Positions 52,213-60,969 of a DNA stretch of 64,000 nucleotides are shown here, one piece after another. The notes beneath the pieces are model-generated. The model saw only the letters and a program-made list of their open reading frames with translations, was not told the origin of the DNA and did no database searches. Position numbers and translations under genes: made by a program. The DNA lies in NCBI RefSeq assembly GCF_046244365.1, contig NZ_CP176395.1, positions 8,308,001-8,372,000 on the forward strand, in the 5' to 3' direction. The number at the start of each line of letters is the position of its first letter. Within the stretch, counting starts at the first letter, position 1. Source of the DNA: Paenibacillus_V sp046244365. Lineage in GTDB: Bacteria; Bacillota; Bacilli; Paenibacillales; NBRC-103111.

Positions 52213-52999
52213 TACCACCTTAAGTGCTTTTCTAACGCATAATATACTCCATCTTCATCGTTTGAAAGCGTCACATCATTGGCTTTCTCTTTGACATCGT
52301 CAGGCGCATTGCCCATTGCGACTCCTAAGCCAGCGTATTCAATCATGTCCAAGTCGTTGTAAAAATCACCGATAGCAATAATTTCGGATGGATCAATTCC
52401 GTAAGATTCAAGCACTTTTCTCAGTCCATTGGTCTTACTAGTCTGATGATGGACGTATTCTTTGAAAAACTCGGCGTTGGCTCTTAATTTGATGTGTGAC
52501 GGTAAGACGATATCTTGCCATCCATTAATTCGCTTCTCATCATCAATGGTCAGTTTCATTACAGGCTCTTTCAGTTCTAACACGTCATTATGTGTTGAGT
52601 ACTGAATCTCATATTGTTTGCATTTGTCGATCTGGTAAGGGCTCATAAACTCTACGTAATGATTGAAAGCTGTGGTCAAAGAAAAATGGATTTCATGTTG
52701 GCGGCAGTAAGTGATTAACGGCGAAATATCTTCGACAGAAAAAGAATGCTCATGTATGATTTCTTTTGTCTTATTCTTAATTGTCGCAGCCCCATCGTTT
52801 GACACTAAGATTCCGTCAAAATCCAGTGTTTTCATGATTCGTTCAGCTTGCATGTAATATCGTCCTGTTGCAATTACAACGATAACCCCAGCATCTTGCG
52901 CATTTCTGACGGCTTCAATGTGTTTTGTTGACACCACGCTTTGACTGTTTAGCAGGGTACCGTCCAAATCAAATCTAAGGCTACTAATTTATAGCGCAT
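52212..52999 (-). pseudogene. Cof-type HAD phosphatase with a 5-bp duplication
   Basis: ATG at 52997-52999 with GGTGGAG opens MRYKLVALDL; a tandem GATTT duplication (about 52970-52979) then shifts the frame away from DGTLLNSQSVVSTKHIEAV. Removing five bases restores MRYKLVALDLDGTLL, the HAD motif I. The rest (251 residues) is intact: motif II/III region and GDFYNDLDMI (motif IV). A TTG at 52967 could restart translation but would lack the nucleophile Asp. Cassette between units 5 and 6. Confidence 0.82.
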
Positions 53000-53007
53000 T
53001 ATCTCCA

Positions 53008-53096
53008 CCTACCTAGCTTAATGAAGCTACCAAGATCGCTCTGGCAGCTTCATGATGGTGTTACTGAACAATCGTACCCGTTAGCGTAATGATCCA
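53008..53096 (-). repeat. attC-like site (unit 6)
   Basis: In gene direction ATTACGCTAAC-GGGTAC-GATTGTTCAG, hairpin ATGAAGCTGCCA/TGGTAGCTTCAT, then AAGCTA-GGTAGG, a degenerate closing arm. Ends eight bases before the HAD start codon. Confidence 0.65.
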
Positions 53097-53186
53097 ATTT
53101 GCTAGATGATACGGTTCACCGTAAACGGAACTATTTCCTATTACTTCGCCTTGCACCCGCCGCCTGGCTTGTTACCCAACTTGCCT

Positions 53187-53564
53187 TTAACTATCCTCCA
53201 CTTGTATCGTGTGATTTTCATCAAGCCGCACTTTATAAGACTCCCCCCATGCTTTCATAGACATGATCACCGGTTCCACAGTCCTTCCGAAATCTGTAAG
53301 GGAGTATTCCACTCTTGGCGGAACCTCTTTATATATTTCTCGATGAATGATACCATCCCGTTCAAGCTCTCTTAACTGCAATGTGAGCATAAACTGCGTA
53401 ATTCCTGGATTGAGGCGTCTGAATTCATTGAATCTTTTCGTTCCGTCCAGGAGCTGATAGAGAATGATCCCCTTCCACTTTCCGCCAATAACATCCAACG
53501 TTGTTTCAACCGGACACGCTTGCATATCTGGACGCATTCCATATTTGTTTCTACGGTCTCCCAT
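53187..53564 (-). CDS. HxlR-family transcriptional regulator
   Basis: 125 residues: winged helix with CPVETTLDVIGGKWKGIILY and a single N-terminal Cys17, as in the thiol-redox sensors YodB, CatR and HypR. GGGAGG precedes the ATG. Divergent from an oxidoreductase gene, the standard arrangement for quinone- or aldehyde-responsive HxlR pairs; a palindrome sits in the shared promoter region. Confidence 0.9.
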   Translation of the reverse strand: MGDRRNKYGMRPDMQACPVETTLDVIGGKWKGIILYQLLDGTKRFNEFRRLNPGITQFMLTLQLRELERDGIIHREIYKEVPPRVEYSLTDFGRTVEPVIMSMKAWGESYKVRLDENHTIQVEDS

Positions 53565-53620
53565 CAGCTTATCCTCCCAAAGGTTTGATTTTTAATACTA
53601 TACCATAAAAATATGCGTAC

Positions 53621-53650
53621 TTACTTAAAGTAATCTAACTGATATACAAT
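53621..53650 (+). promoter_or_regulatory. HxlR operator overlapping the oxidoreductase promoter
   Basis: Palindrome TTACTTAAAGTAA at 53621-53633; TTACTT can serve as -35 with TACAAT at 53645-53650 (18-bp spacer). A regulator bound here would block the oxidoreductase promoter. Confidence 0.6.
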
Positions 53651-53692
53651 GCTATCTGTACAACATTTGCTAATCGAGAGGATGGGATACCT

Positions 53693-54736
53693 ATGAATAC
53701 TCGCCAAAAAATGAAAGCAATCGGTGCATACCGATACCTCCCAATATCTGATCCTGAAAGCCTTATTGATCTGCATTTGGATAAACCGGAACCTACAGGC
53801 CGTGATTTGCTTGTAAATGTAAAAGCGATCTCTGTCAACCCTGCAGACGTAGGCGTTCGCGAGCAACATAACTACGAAGCCGAATTACCGAAAATTTTTG
53901 GTTGGGATGCTGCTGGAATCGTAGAACAAGTTGGTCCTGACTGTCAATTGTTTAAACCAGGGGACAAGATCTATTATGCGGGTAGCGTGGCTCGTCCAGG
54001 CACAAATAGCGAATTTCACTTGGTTGATGAACGAATTGTAGGAAAAATGCCAAGAAGTTTGGATTTCGCAGCAGCAGCCGCATTACCGCTTACCTCGATA
54101 ACTGCATGGGAGGGCCTATTTGATCGTTTAGGAATTAGCCTAAACACAAATGAAAACAAAAGTATACTTATTATCGGCGCAGCTGGAGGAGTAGGATCGA
54201 TTGCCGTGCAACTTGCCAAATTAGCAGGTTTGACTGTCATCGGTACTGCTTCGCGTCCGGAGTCAACTCATTGGGCCAAAAGATTTGGTGCGGATTTTAT
54301 AATAAACCACAACAACCCTTTCCAACCTCAGCTCAAAGAATTTGGTATCGATTCCGTAGATTATATTTTCTGCTTGAACGATACTGTACAACATCTAGCG
54401 AATATGTCGGAGGCTATTACCCCCCAAGGTAAAATTTGCTGTATCGTTCCTACGGATAAGGCTACCTGGGCAGGAAGCTTGAAAATGGACTTGCTGTTTT
54501 CTAAAAGTGTAACGTTTGTATGGGAGTTCATGTTTACACGGCCCTTGTTTCATACCGAAGACATGATAAAACAACACGAATTGCTGAATAGCCTGGCGGA
54601 CTTAATCGATGATGGAAAATTAAAAACAACACTAAATGAACGACTAGAACCCATTAATGCAGCTAACCTGCGTTTAGCACATGAGAAGTTGGAAAACGGA
54701 CGGTCTATTGGTAAAATTGTTTTAGAAAACTTCTGA
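53693..54736 (+). CDS. Zinc-type alcohol dehydrogenase-like quinone oxidoreductase
   Basis: MDR-superfamily NADPH-dependent reductase, 347 residues: N-terminal GroES-like domain, then nucleotide-binding GAAGGVGSIAVQLAKLAG (about 162-179) and the family C-terminus. It lacks the structural zinc cysteines, as in the zeta-crystallin/QOR and AdhB-like groups. Probably reduces quinones or enals. Controlled by the divergent HxlR regulator. The only plus-strand gene in the right cassette block. Own terminator downstream. Confidence 0.88.
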   Translation: MNTRQKMKAIGAYRYLPISDPESLIDLHLDKPEPTGRDLLVNVKAISVNPADVGVREQHNYEAELPKIFGWDAAGIVEQVGPDCQLFKPGDKIYYAGSVARPGTNSEFHLVDERIVGKMPRSLDFAAAAALPLTSITAWEGLFDRLGISLNTNENKSILIIGAAGGVGSIAVQLAKLAGLTVIGTASRPESTHWAKRFGADFIINHNNPFQPQLKEFGIDSVDYIFCLNDTVQHLANMSEAITPQGKICCIVPTDKATWAGSLKMDLLFSKSVTFVWEFMFTRPLFHTEDMIKQHELLNSLADLIDDGKLKTTLNERLEPINAANLRLAHEKLENGRSIGKIVLENF

Positions 54737-54792
54737 TACCTACGAAGAAGGCACGTTTGGTTCCAAAAAGCTGTATACGTATAGACAAGACT

Positions 54793-54821
54793 AAGGCCCC
54801 TTGCCACTTTGGGGCCTTTTT
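54793..54821 (+). terminator. Rho-independent terminator of the oxidoreductase gene
   Basis: AAGGCCCC (54793-54800) pairs with GGGGCCTT (54811-54818), followed by more T. Confidence 0.9.
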
Positions 54822-54910
54822 GTGTACAACGGTATAGTGCAGGCGTGAGGAAATCCTCCCAAACTTAATAAAAAACGTTGCCCTTACATTGATACGATTT
54901 ACCGCATACG

Positions 54911-55006
54911 ATCTTAAACTAACCTGCCCTTGAGAAACGGCAGCCGATCGTTCTGGCCGGCTGCCGTCATGTATGTATTAAACTCTTGTACCCGTTAGTT
55001 GAGTCA
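54911..55006 (-). repeat. attC-like site (unit 7)
   Basis: In gene direction GACTCAACTAAC-GGGTAC-AAGAG, hairpin ACGGCAGCCG/CGGCTGCCGT (same sequence as unit 5), CTCAA-GGGCAG-GTTAGTTTAAG. Outer arms AACTAAC and GTTAGTT are perfectly complementary over seven bases. Confidence 0.82.
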
Positions 55007-55031
55007 TCATAACCCACTTTAAAAAAAAGAG

Positions 55032-55556
55032 TTAAATGTTATGAACACGTCGAGTCTCGAGAATTTGGTTAATGTGATGATCTGCGTGTGATACATCCCA
55101 ATTCATTTCATCGCGTACGACAACTGACCCATTTTCCATAGATACAACCCTATCTAACGGGGCTGACAATGTCTGATACAGATAAACAATATATTCTCTT
55201 ATCAATTCAAATAGTCGCAGTTCAAGCTCAATCGATCGTTGGGAATATTTCATGGAGTCAGCCCATATGTCTGGATCAAAGCCACCGTCAAAAATAAACC
55301 TGTGACCCGTATTGGAGAGCGCAATACGATGCGTTTGGAAGTAGTTAAGTTCACAATCAACAATGTGATGAACAAGTTGACGGATAGACCATTTCCCTGG
55401 TGATCGGCAGAAATCCAATTGTTCTGCTGACAAACCCGATACTGCATTTACAAGCTGTTTGGATTGTTCACTATATTGGTTCAAAAGAGCTCTGTCTGAA
55501 TCTGACAAATCGCCTTCCTCCAGTCTAGTCCAAAGAATCATATTATTTAATATCAC
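55032..55556 (-). CDS. DinB-family protein
   Basis: 174 residues, four-helix bundle with the metal-ligand histidines in WSIRQLVHHIVDCELNY, and in VSHADHHINQI near the C-terminus; typical of Bacillus DinB/YuaF-like proteins annotated as possible thiol transferases. Substrate unknown. Cassette between units 7 and 8. Confidence 0.85.
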   Translation of the reverse strand: MILNNMILWTRLEEGDLSDSDRALLNQYSEQSKQLVNAVSGLSAEQLDFCRSPGKWSIRQLVHHIVDCELNYFQTHRIALSNTGHRFIFDGGFDPDIWADSMKYSQRSIELELRLFELIREYIVYLYQTLSAPLDRVVSMENGSVVVRDEMNWDVSHADHHINQILETRRVHNI

Positions 55557-55565
55557 GAAGTTTCA

Positions 55566-55658
55566 CTACGCTGCCAGTTTGTTGAGCTGCCAAAATAAAA
55601 CACAGAAAAAGCAATGGATTTGACCATCACTTCGCTCTCGTTCCCGTTAGTTTAAAGC
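55566..55658 (-). repeat. attC-like site (unit 8)
   Basis: In gene direction TTTAAACTAAC-GGGAAC-GAGAGC, GCTCAACAAAC-TGGCAG-CGTAGTGAAAC. The first arm contains the stop codon of the PyrE-like gene (AAC-TAA). Confidence 0.68.
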
Positions 55659-56183
55659 AAGACTCGCATTAATTAGTTCTTCCATTTTAAACAAAGACAA
55701 AAATGTTAGTCCCGCATCCTCAAGATTATCTCGACCTTGTTGTTCACGTTCGATAACGCTTAAGACATTATTTACAATTGCACCACAGTCTTTCAAATCT
55801 TGATTACTTAATAATATTTGTCCTCCTGTTGTCACAACATCCTCGATGATACAAACATTTTTGCCCTGAATTTCTATACCTTCAGCCAGTTTACAAGTTC
55901 CATATTCTTTAGCCTTTTTTCTTACAAAAGCAACTGGAATGCCTGTTTTTAGGGATAAAGCTGTTGCAATAGGTATTCCGCCCATCTCAAGACCAGCCAA
56001 AACTTCAGTGCCTTCAGGGATTAGTCGAGATAAATGTTCTGCAATTTCCTTTAGTAAGATTGGGTTGGATTCAAACAAGTATTTATCAAAATAATCATTG
56101 GACACCTTTCCCGACCTTAACTTAAAACTTCCCGTCAAATGTGCTGTTTTATATATCTCATTTGCCAATGTCATTCTTTCCAT
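55647..56183 (-). CDS. pyrE: Orotate phosphoribosyltransferase-like protein
   Basis: 178 residues; PRPP motif VCIIEDVVTTGGQ and substrate loop region FKLRSGKVSNDYFDKY. PyrE usually makes OMP from orotate and PRPP and is encoded with other pyr genes; here it stands alone and is more A+T-rich, so it is an acquired paralogue. Its last codons lie inside attC-like unit 8. AGGTGGG precedes the ATG. Confidence 0.85.
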   Translation of the reverse strand: MERMTLANEIYKTAHLTGSFKLRSGKVSNDYFDKYLFESNPILLKEIAEHLSRLIPEGTEVLAGLEMGGIPIATALSLKTGIPVAFVRKKAKEYGTCKLAEGIEIQGKNVCIIEDVVTTGGQILLSNQDLKDCGAIVNNVLSVIEREQQGRDNLEDAGLTFLSLFKMEELINASLALN

Positions 56184-56230
56184 TTTGCACCCACCTCAAG
56201 TTTTTCTTTATTTTACCACATAGATTTTAT

Positions 56231-56327
56231 TTAAGATAACTGCCCGTTACTTCAACAGAAACAGGGAGCAGTCGCCGCAGTGATCTGCACCCTGATATTT
56301 GCACTATCGTACCCGTTAGCTTAATCA
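56231..56327 (-). repeat. attC-like site (unit 9)
   Basis: In gene direction TTAAGCTAAC-GGGTAC-GATAGTGCAA, hairpin CAGGGTGCAG...CTGCTCCCTG, TGTTGAAGTAAC-GGGCAG-TTATCTTAA. Outer arms TTAAGCTAAC and GTTATCTTAA match 9 of 10. Confidence 0.82.
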
Positions 56328-56383
56328 GTAGTTTGAAACCAACTAAGGGGAACAAGATTTCCGGTTAACTATGAGGACTGAAC

Positions 56384-57121
56384 TTACCATTTGACTGACC
56401 GCGCAATGTTCATCGCTTCATCTTCTGTGAAGTGTGGTGCCGGGAGCTTGCCATCATCAGTACCTTGAGCAATCCCTTGGATTACGATTTTCCAATCGCC
56501 ATTTTCCATATAAATCCAATACCCGTCAAACTCCTTTACGGCGATAAGGTGGGTTGGGATTCCGTTTATATCCACTGTTTTATTAACAACGGCCTCCGTC
56601 GATTCCACGTTAAATCGTGGGTCGGTTTCGGACTTATAGTTAGCCGTTACTGATAACATGCGCTCCTTTGTTCTTAACGAATAATAATACCCTACTATGT
56701 TCCCTTTTTCAGTTGTAACGCTCATTTCCCGGTTAATCGCCCCCGCCTCACTGCTTAGAAATTGCTGTGGAAACGGAAGTTTTGTCCCCAATGCCTTCTC
56801 AGCATCCTGAAGAGTTGCATAAGTAGTTGAAGTATCCCATTTTCTTGAGCTAACCCAGCCTTCATATACCATAGCCTGCGAGCTATTTTTAATAATTTTG
56901 GTATCAATAAGGTTGCTTATTGAGGCTCTAACCGCAGGGCTGAGCATTAAACTAAACATAATCATGGCGGCGATGCCTGCCATCCAGGCTTTACGTGTGC
57001 TTCGGATGGGCCTCTTTGACCGAGTCGGATGAAGCTGCCAAACACGATCAAACGTAACGGAAGATTGCACTGAATTAACGCTATCTTTCAAAGCTTTTCC
57101 CAAATCGGACTCTTTTGTCAT
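56384..57121 (-). CDS. Anti-sigma factor-like membrane protein (DUF4367)
   Basis: 245 residues: cytoplasmic N-terminus (about 1-45), one membrane helix (AWMAGIAAMIMFSLMLSP), and an extracellular DUF4367 domain with YWIYMENGDWKIVIQG. Its ATG overlaps the sigma-factor stop by four bases, so it should bind and hold that sigma factor. The domain may sense cell-envelope stress. Confidence 0.83.
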   Translation of the reverse strand: MTKESDLGKALKDSVNSVQSSVTFDRVWQLHPTRSKRPIRSTRKAWMAGIAAMIMFSLMLSPAVRASISNLIDTKIIKNSSQAMVYEGWVSSRKWDTSTTYATLQDAEKALGTKLPFPQQFLSSEAGAINREMSVTTEKGNIVGYYYSLRTKERMLSVTANYKSETDPRFNVESTEAVVNKTVDINGIPTHLIAVKEFDGYWIYMENGDWKIVIQGIAQGTDDGKLPAPHFTEDEAMNIARSVKW

Positions 57122-57657
57122 ACTAATTCTCCTCCTTCTGAAATCGAAAACATTTCGTTACCAGGAAGCTGTATACGCAATATTTTAAGTGCCGCGTTAA
57201 GCCGTGACTTACATGTTCCTAAAGGAATTTGAAGCGTTTCAGCGATTTCGGTCAACTTCAACCCAACATAAAAATGAAGAACAATGACTTCTCTGCCCTT
57301 CAGAGGCAGCCGGTTAACTTCCTTTAATAGTTCTTCATTTTCAGCAGCCTGAATAATCGAACCTTCAACTGATGCACTTTCACATTGCACATCGGGGGTG
57401 AATCCGACGAATGATAACCATCTTTGTTTTCGTAACAAATTGCGAGTAGTATTGACCGTAATACGGTAAATCCAGGGCTGCATTGGTTTCATAGGATCAT
57501 AGGTGTGAATTTTTTTGAATACCTTTAGAAAGGTTTCTTGCGTCACATCATCTGCCAATGATGCTGACCTGGTCAATAGAAGGGCTACCCGATATACGTA
57601 TGTAGAGTAGTCATTAAAAACCTCCTCTGCACGCTTTCGGGCTATTTTTTGATGCAT
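57118..57657 (-). CDS. ECF-type sigma factor
   Basis: 179 residues: region 2 (EEVFNDYSTYVYRVALLLTR, then DDVTQETFLKVFKKIHTY) and region 4 (LPLKGREVIVLHFYVGL, LTEIAETLQIPLGTCKSRLN). ATG at 57655-57657 follows AAAGGAGG by seven bases. Two-gene unit with the anti-sigma factor; together they form one cassette between units 9 and 10. A sigma/anti-sigma pair as cassette cargo is unusual. Confidence 0.88.
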   Translation of the reverse strand: MHQKIARKRAEEVFNDYSTYVYRVALLLTRSASLADDVTQETFLKVFKKIHTYDPMKPMQPWIYRITVNTTRNLLRKQRWLSFVGFTPDVQCESASVEGSIIQAAENEELLKEVNRLPLKGREVIVLHFYVGLKLTEIAETLQIPLGTCKSRLNAALKILRIQLPGNEMFSISEGGELV

Positions 57658-57841
57658 GTTGCTTCCTCCTTTCTTGTTTTTCACTCTATCTACACGCTAG
57701 TTGTCAAAAAGGTTCACTTTTCGTATTAGAAATAAATTCGCGTTCCATTTAAGGAGCAAATAAAAAGAAGCTCATGATTATAGCTTGGCATGAGCTTTCG
57801 ATATATTTCCATAGTATCAGGTGAAACCTTGGATTTCCACG

Positions 57842-57932
57842 TTATCCTGCCCGTTCGTTGAGAAACGGCAGCCGATCGTTTTGGCCGGCTGCCGTCATGT
57901 ATTTGTTGAGCTATCGTACCCGTTAGCTTAAT
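57842..57932 (-). repeat. attC-like site (unit 10)
   Basis: In gene direction TTAAGCTAAC-GGGTAC-GATAGCTCAAC, hairpin ACGGCAGCCG/CGGCTGCCGT (one base from units 5 and 7), CTCAACGAAC-GGGCAG-GATAACG. Begins inside the last codons of the kinase-like gene. Confidence 0.8.
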
Positions 57933-58879
57933 AGAATATCTTCAACATATTCGTCCAATTTCGCCCAATTATCCCCAATCCAAATCAATTCTTCTACAAA
58001 CCGGCTCATAGGTCGGTTGTTCCTATACTTTGCATGTATCCATTTGCATTCTTTGTACCACGTTAATTTTAGAGATCTTACTAATCGTTTAGCCGTTATA
58101 ATTTCGTGTTCCGAATAACCCTCGACATAAGCCTTTACGTTTTCTGATGGAAAACCATTAGATGTAAGCGTACAGGAAAGCAATGCTCTTGATATGTCGA
58201 AGTCGGTGTATACGTAACTGATTCGATCAAAATCAATAATATCGACTATTTGCTCATCATCAAACAATAAATTATCGATATGCATATCCCAATGCGCCCA
58301 TCCATGAGTACAGGCAAATAGATCATTAAGATCAATAAGATTTAAAATATTCATCTGACATTCAATAGCTTCAGCATACCGTTTATGTTCGGCAAACGAT
58401 GTTTCCATAAGGTTTGTCTGGAGTCTTCTATACATACTTTCTTTTGAAGGTAATTCCCAATGGAGAGATTCAAGTTGTGGTAAGTTGGTGTTCATCCATT
58501 TATGCATATGCCTGGTTGCTTTCCCTAGCGTGAACATCTGGGAAGAATTCGCTTGTCCAGCCTGAATATGTCTTCCCTGGCTTGCTCCAGTTATGGTGTA
58601 TTCAACATCCCTTGCCGTCGAATAAATACATTCGCCCTTGTAGGACATTACAGGCTGACATGGGATCCCTTCAGTGTACATCTGATTTTGAAATTTTAAT
58701 GCTTGACGTGTCCCTTCGATTGTTCGTTTATTCCGTATTTTATCGTGCACTTTAACAAAAAGCTCTCCTTGGTCGGACATCATAAGCCAACAGACATTTC
58801 CATGATTCCAACCTACTGGCAGTGCTGAATCTACACGGATCCCAAATTTTAATTTCATATCCGCAATAATATCGTCCAT
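57923..58879 (-). CDS. Aminoglycoside phosphotransferase-family kinase
   Basis: 318 residues of the APH/choline-kinase fold: Brenner motif HWDMHIDNLLF and metal motif IIDFDRIS. Could phosphorylate a small alcohol or an antibiotic; the family cannot be resolved further. Cassette between units 10 and 11. The stop lies in the first arm of unit 10. Confidence 0.85.
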   Translation of the reverse strand: MDDIIADMKLKFGIRVDSALPVGWNHGNVCWLMMSDQGELFVKVHDKIRNKRTIEGTRQALKFQNQMYTEGIPCQPVMSYKGECIYSTARDVEYTITGASQGRHIQAGQANSSQMFTLGKATRHMHKWMNTNLPQLESLHWELPSKESMYRRLQTNLMETSFAEHKRYAEAIECQMNILNLIDLNDLFACTHGWAHWDMHIDNLLFDDEQIVDIIDFDRISYVYTDFDISRALLSCTLTSNGFPSENVKAYVEGYSEHEIITAKRLVRSLKLTWYKECKWIHAKYRNNRPMSRFVEELIWIGDNWAKLDEYVEDILLS

Positions 58880-59028
58880 CAGTAAATCACGAATGACATC
58901 ATCTAACGGAGGTTACGCTTAATCAATCGCAGGTCAAATGCCCAATAATTCGAGTAAGCTATATCACCGGCACATCAGACATAAATGATGTTAGGGGATG
59001 GGGATAAATTAGTGGAAAATGAAACATA

Positions 59029-59097
59029 GGCAGTCGATCATTCAAGCCGCTGCCGTCGCGGTGACTTATTCAACTCTTGTACCCGTTAGCGTAACGA
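59029..59097 (-). repeat. attC-like site (unit 11)
   Basis: In gene direction GTTACGCTAAC-GGGTAC-AAGAGTTGAA, hairpin GACGGCAGCGGC..., with a decayed closing arm. The upstream gene reads through the first arm (its last codons are TAC GCT AAC GGG TAC AAG AGT TGA). Confidence 0.65.
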
Positions 59098-59828
59098 GCT
59101 ACACGTAATTCTGCAGCTAGAGTTGAGCTGGCGGTATGACTAACCCGCATTCTACCACTATCAACTATGTTTTTAGATTCATTAACTTGATATCTAGCTT
59201 TACAGTTAACATCTAAAATCTGATTTAACCAAGGATAGCAAACATCTATGGACCTACGTGCAGCACGTTCAATGTATGCAATAATCCCCTCCAATGTAAC
59301 AATGGAAAGGGGTTTACTAATATTTTCTAATGGGTAATTAAAATCTTCGATGGCCGCATGTCTTATTCGCAAAACAGATTCTCTATCTATCTCATCTAAT
59401 ATGGGTACATAATCACAAAACCTCAAAGCTTCAATTAGACCATCCGATACGTATTTCTCAGCTAACTTAGCATTACACAAATAAAAGTCTTGGTGTAACT
59501 ATCTATAGAAATTTGGTTCACTTCTTAATCTTTCTTTTAATCCGCTGTAATACATAAACGTTGCCCACATATCGTCAGCCACCAAGTGAGTTAAATATCC
59601 GACATAAAAGGAATCTGAAAACAGCTGATGGTATTTAGAAATAAACCGCCCATACTCAGTTGGAGCACCGTCTGAAAACGAATATCTAGCTCCTTTGAAG
59701 TGTGTCTCACTCTTAATTTCATCACCATCTGGAGCAATAGAACCTAATAAAATACGACCTCTATCAATGATATTTAATTCCGTTGCTACAAGGTCGGCAA
59801 TAAGCAAATGCATTAGACGAGAACCCAT
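59070..59828 (-). pseudogene. Hydrolase-like gene split by an in-frame amber codon
   Basis: Reads MGSRLMHLLIADLVATEL and FKGARYSFSDG up to FYR, then TAG at 59499-59501, and continues in the same frame LHQDFYLCNAKLAEKYVSDG to RYANGYKS-stop, 252 codons in all. Asp/His-rich N-terminal part (APDGDE, THLVADDMW) resembles zinc-dependent phospholipase C-like hydrolases. No frameshift, one nonsense codon. ATG follows the DnaN-like stop directly (TAG-ATG). The 3' end lies in unit 11. Confidence 0.75.
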
Positions 59829-60962
59829 CTAAAAAGGGGTCCTAACCGGCGAAATGATGTAAAAACCGTCATGACTGTCAACCGGCTGAACGATGATGGG
59901 CTTTTCTTTACTTGTGAATCTGAGCTGTACATGCTTGCTGTCAATAACGCGCATAATGTCCCTCATATACTTGCCGTTGAAGGATATGATCATTGGTTCC
60001 AAAAATGTCTCTTCAAATGTGACCACTTCCGTGACATCACCAATATCAGCGTCTCTAGCAAATAACTCAGCACCTGACTGCGATATTCGGAGACCGACAA
60101 CGTTTGTATCCCCGGAAAGCAAGGAAACTCGTTCAACGGCATCAAGAAAATGAGAAGTACTTAAAGTTATTTCTGAACTACCGCCATCAGGCTTTAATTT
60201 ATCGACAGCAGGATACGTCCCATTAATCAGTGATGATTGCATCGTGAAGTTGTCCGTAGTGAACCGGATGATATGTTCCCCGAGCGTAACCTCCGTCACC
60301 CCGGATACGTTGGTAATCATTTTGGAGTATTCAAATAAATATTTTGCTGGAATAACTGCGGGAGGGAACATATCTGATATTGTAGTGTTCGTGTTCGAAG
60401 TACGAGACGCAAAGCGTATACCATCGGTTGCCACGAGTCTAAGACTGGCCCCGTCTGTTTGGAACAAAACGCCCGTCAAGACCATTCTTGACTCTGAAGA
60501 AGAGGCTGCAAAAGATACTTGTTTCACCATTTTCTTAAAACAATCGTTATCTATACAGAACCAAGCTTTGTTATCAATAGGGTCCATATCTGGGAATTCT
60601 TCAGAATTTATTGTAGAAAGCCGATAAACAGATCTACCTGATTGAATGCAAATATTCCTGTTTTCAACTTCTTCAAGAGTAACAACATCCTCTGGGAGAG
60701 TCCGAATAATATCCATAAAGTAGCGTGCATGGATGACGACATCCCCAGACCTTTCAACAGTTAAAACATCGCCATCCATAGGTATCATATATTTCAGTGC
60801 CATAGATGTATTACTGGCAGTCAGTGTTAATCCATATTTGTTAGCTTGTACTTTTATCCCCGCAAGGACGGGTATGAGAGGTCTTGCCGATAAGCCAGCT
60901 GCTACATGCTGCAATGCGTTATGTAAAGACTGTTGCTTTAACTTAACCAGCACTGACTTCAC
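59829..60962 (-). CDS. dnaN: DNA polymerase III beta subunit (sliding clamp) paralogue
   Basis: 377 residues, full length for a DnaN clamp, with three repeated domains: KSVLVKLKQQSLHNALQHV, then SESRMVLTGVLFQTDG and LRLVATDGIRFASR in domain 2, and the C-terminal end VDSHDGFYIISPVRTPF where chromosomal clamps have a conserved PMRL-type pocket; here PVRTPF. Diverged enough to be an accessory clamp. GTG at 60960-60962 follows GAGG; the ribosome binding site overlaps the end of the RHH gene. Middle gene of a three-gene unit. Confidence 0.88.
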   Translation of the reverse strand: MKSVLVKLKQQSLHNALQHVAAGLSARPLIPVLAGIKVQANKYGLTLTASNTSMALKYMIPMDGDVLTVERSGDVVIHARYFMDIIRTLPEDVVTLEEVENRNICIQSGRSVYRLSTINSEEFPDMDPIDNKAWFCIDNDCFKKMVKQVSFAASSSESRMVLTGVLFQTDGASLRLVATDGIRFASRTSNTNTTISDMFPPAVIPAKYLFEYSKMITNVSGVTEVTLGEHIIRFTTDNFTMQSSLINGTYPAVDKLKPDGGSSEITLSTSHFLDAVERVSLLSGDTNVVGLRISQSGAELFARDADIGDVTEVVTFEETFLEPMIISFNGKYMRDIMRVIDSKHVQLRFTSKEKPIIVQPVDSHDGFYIISPVRTPF

Positions 60963-60969
60963 CCGCCCC

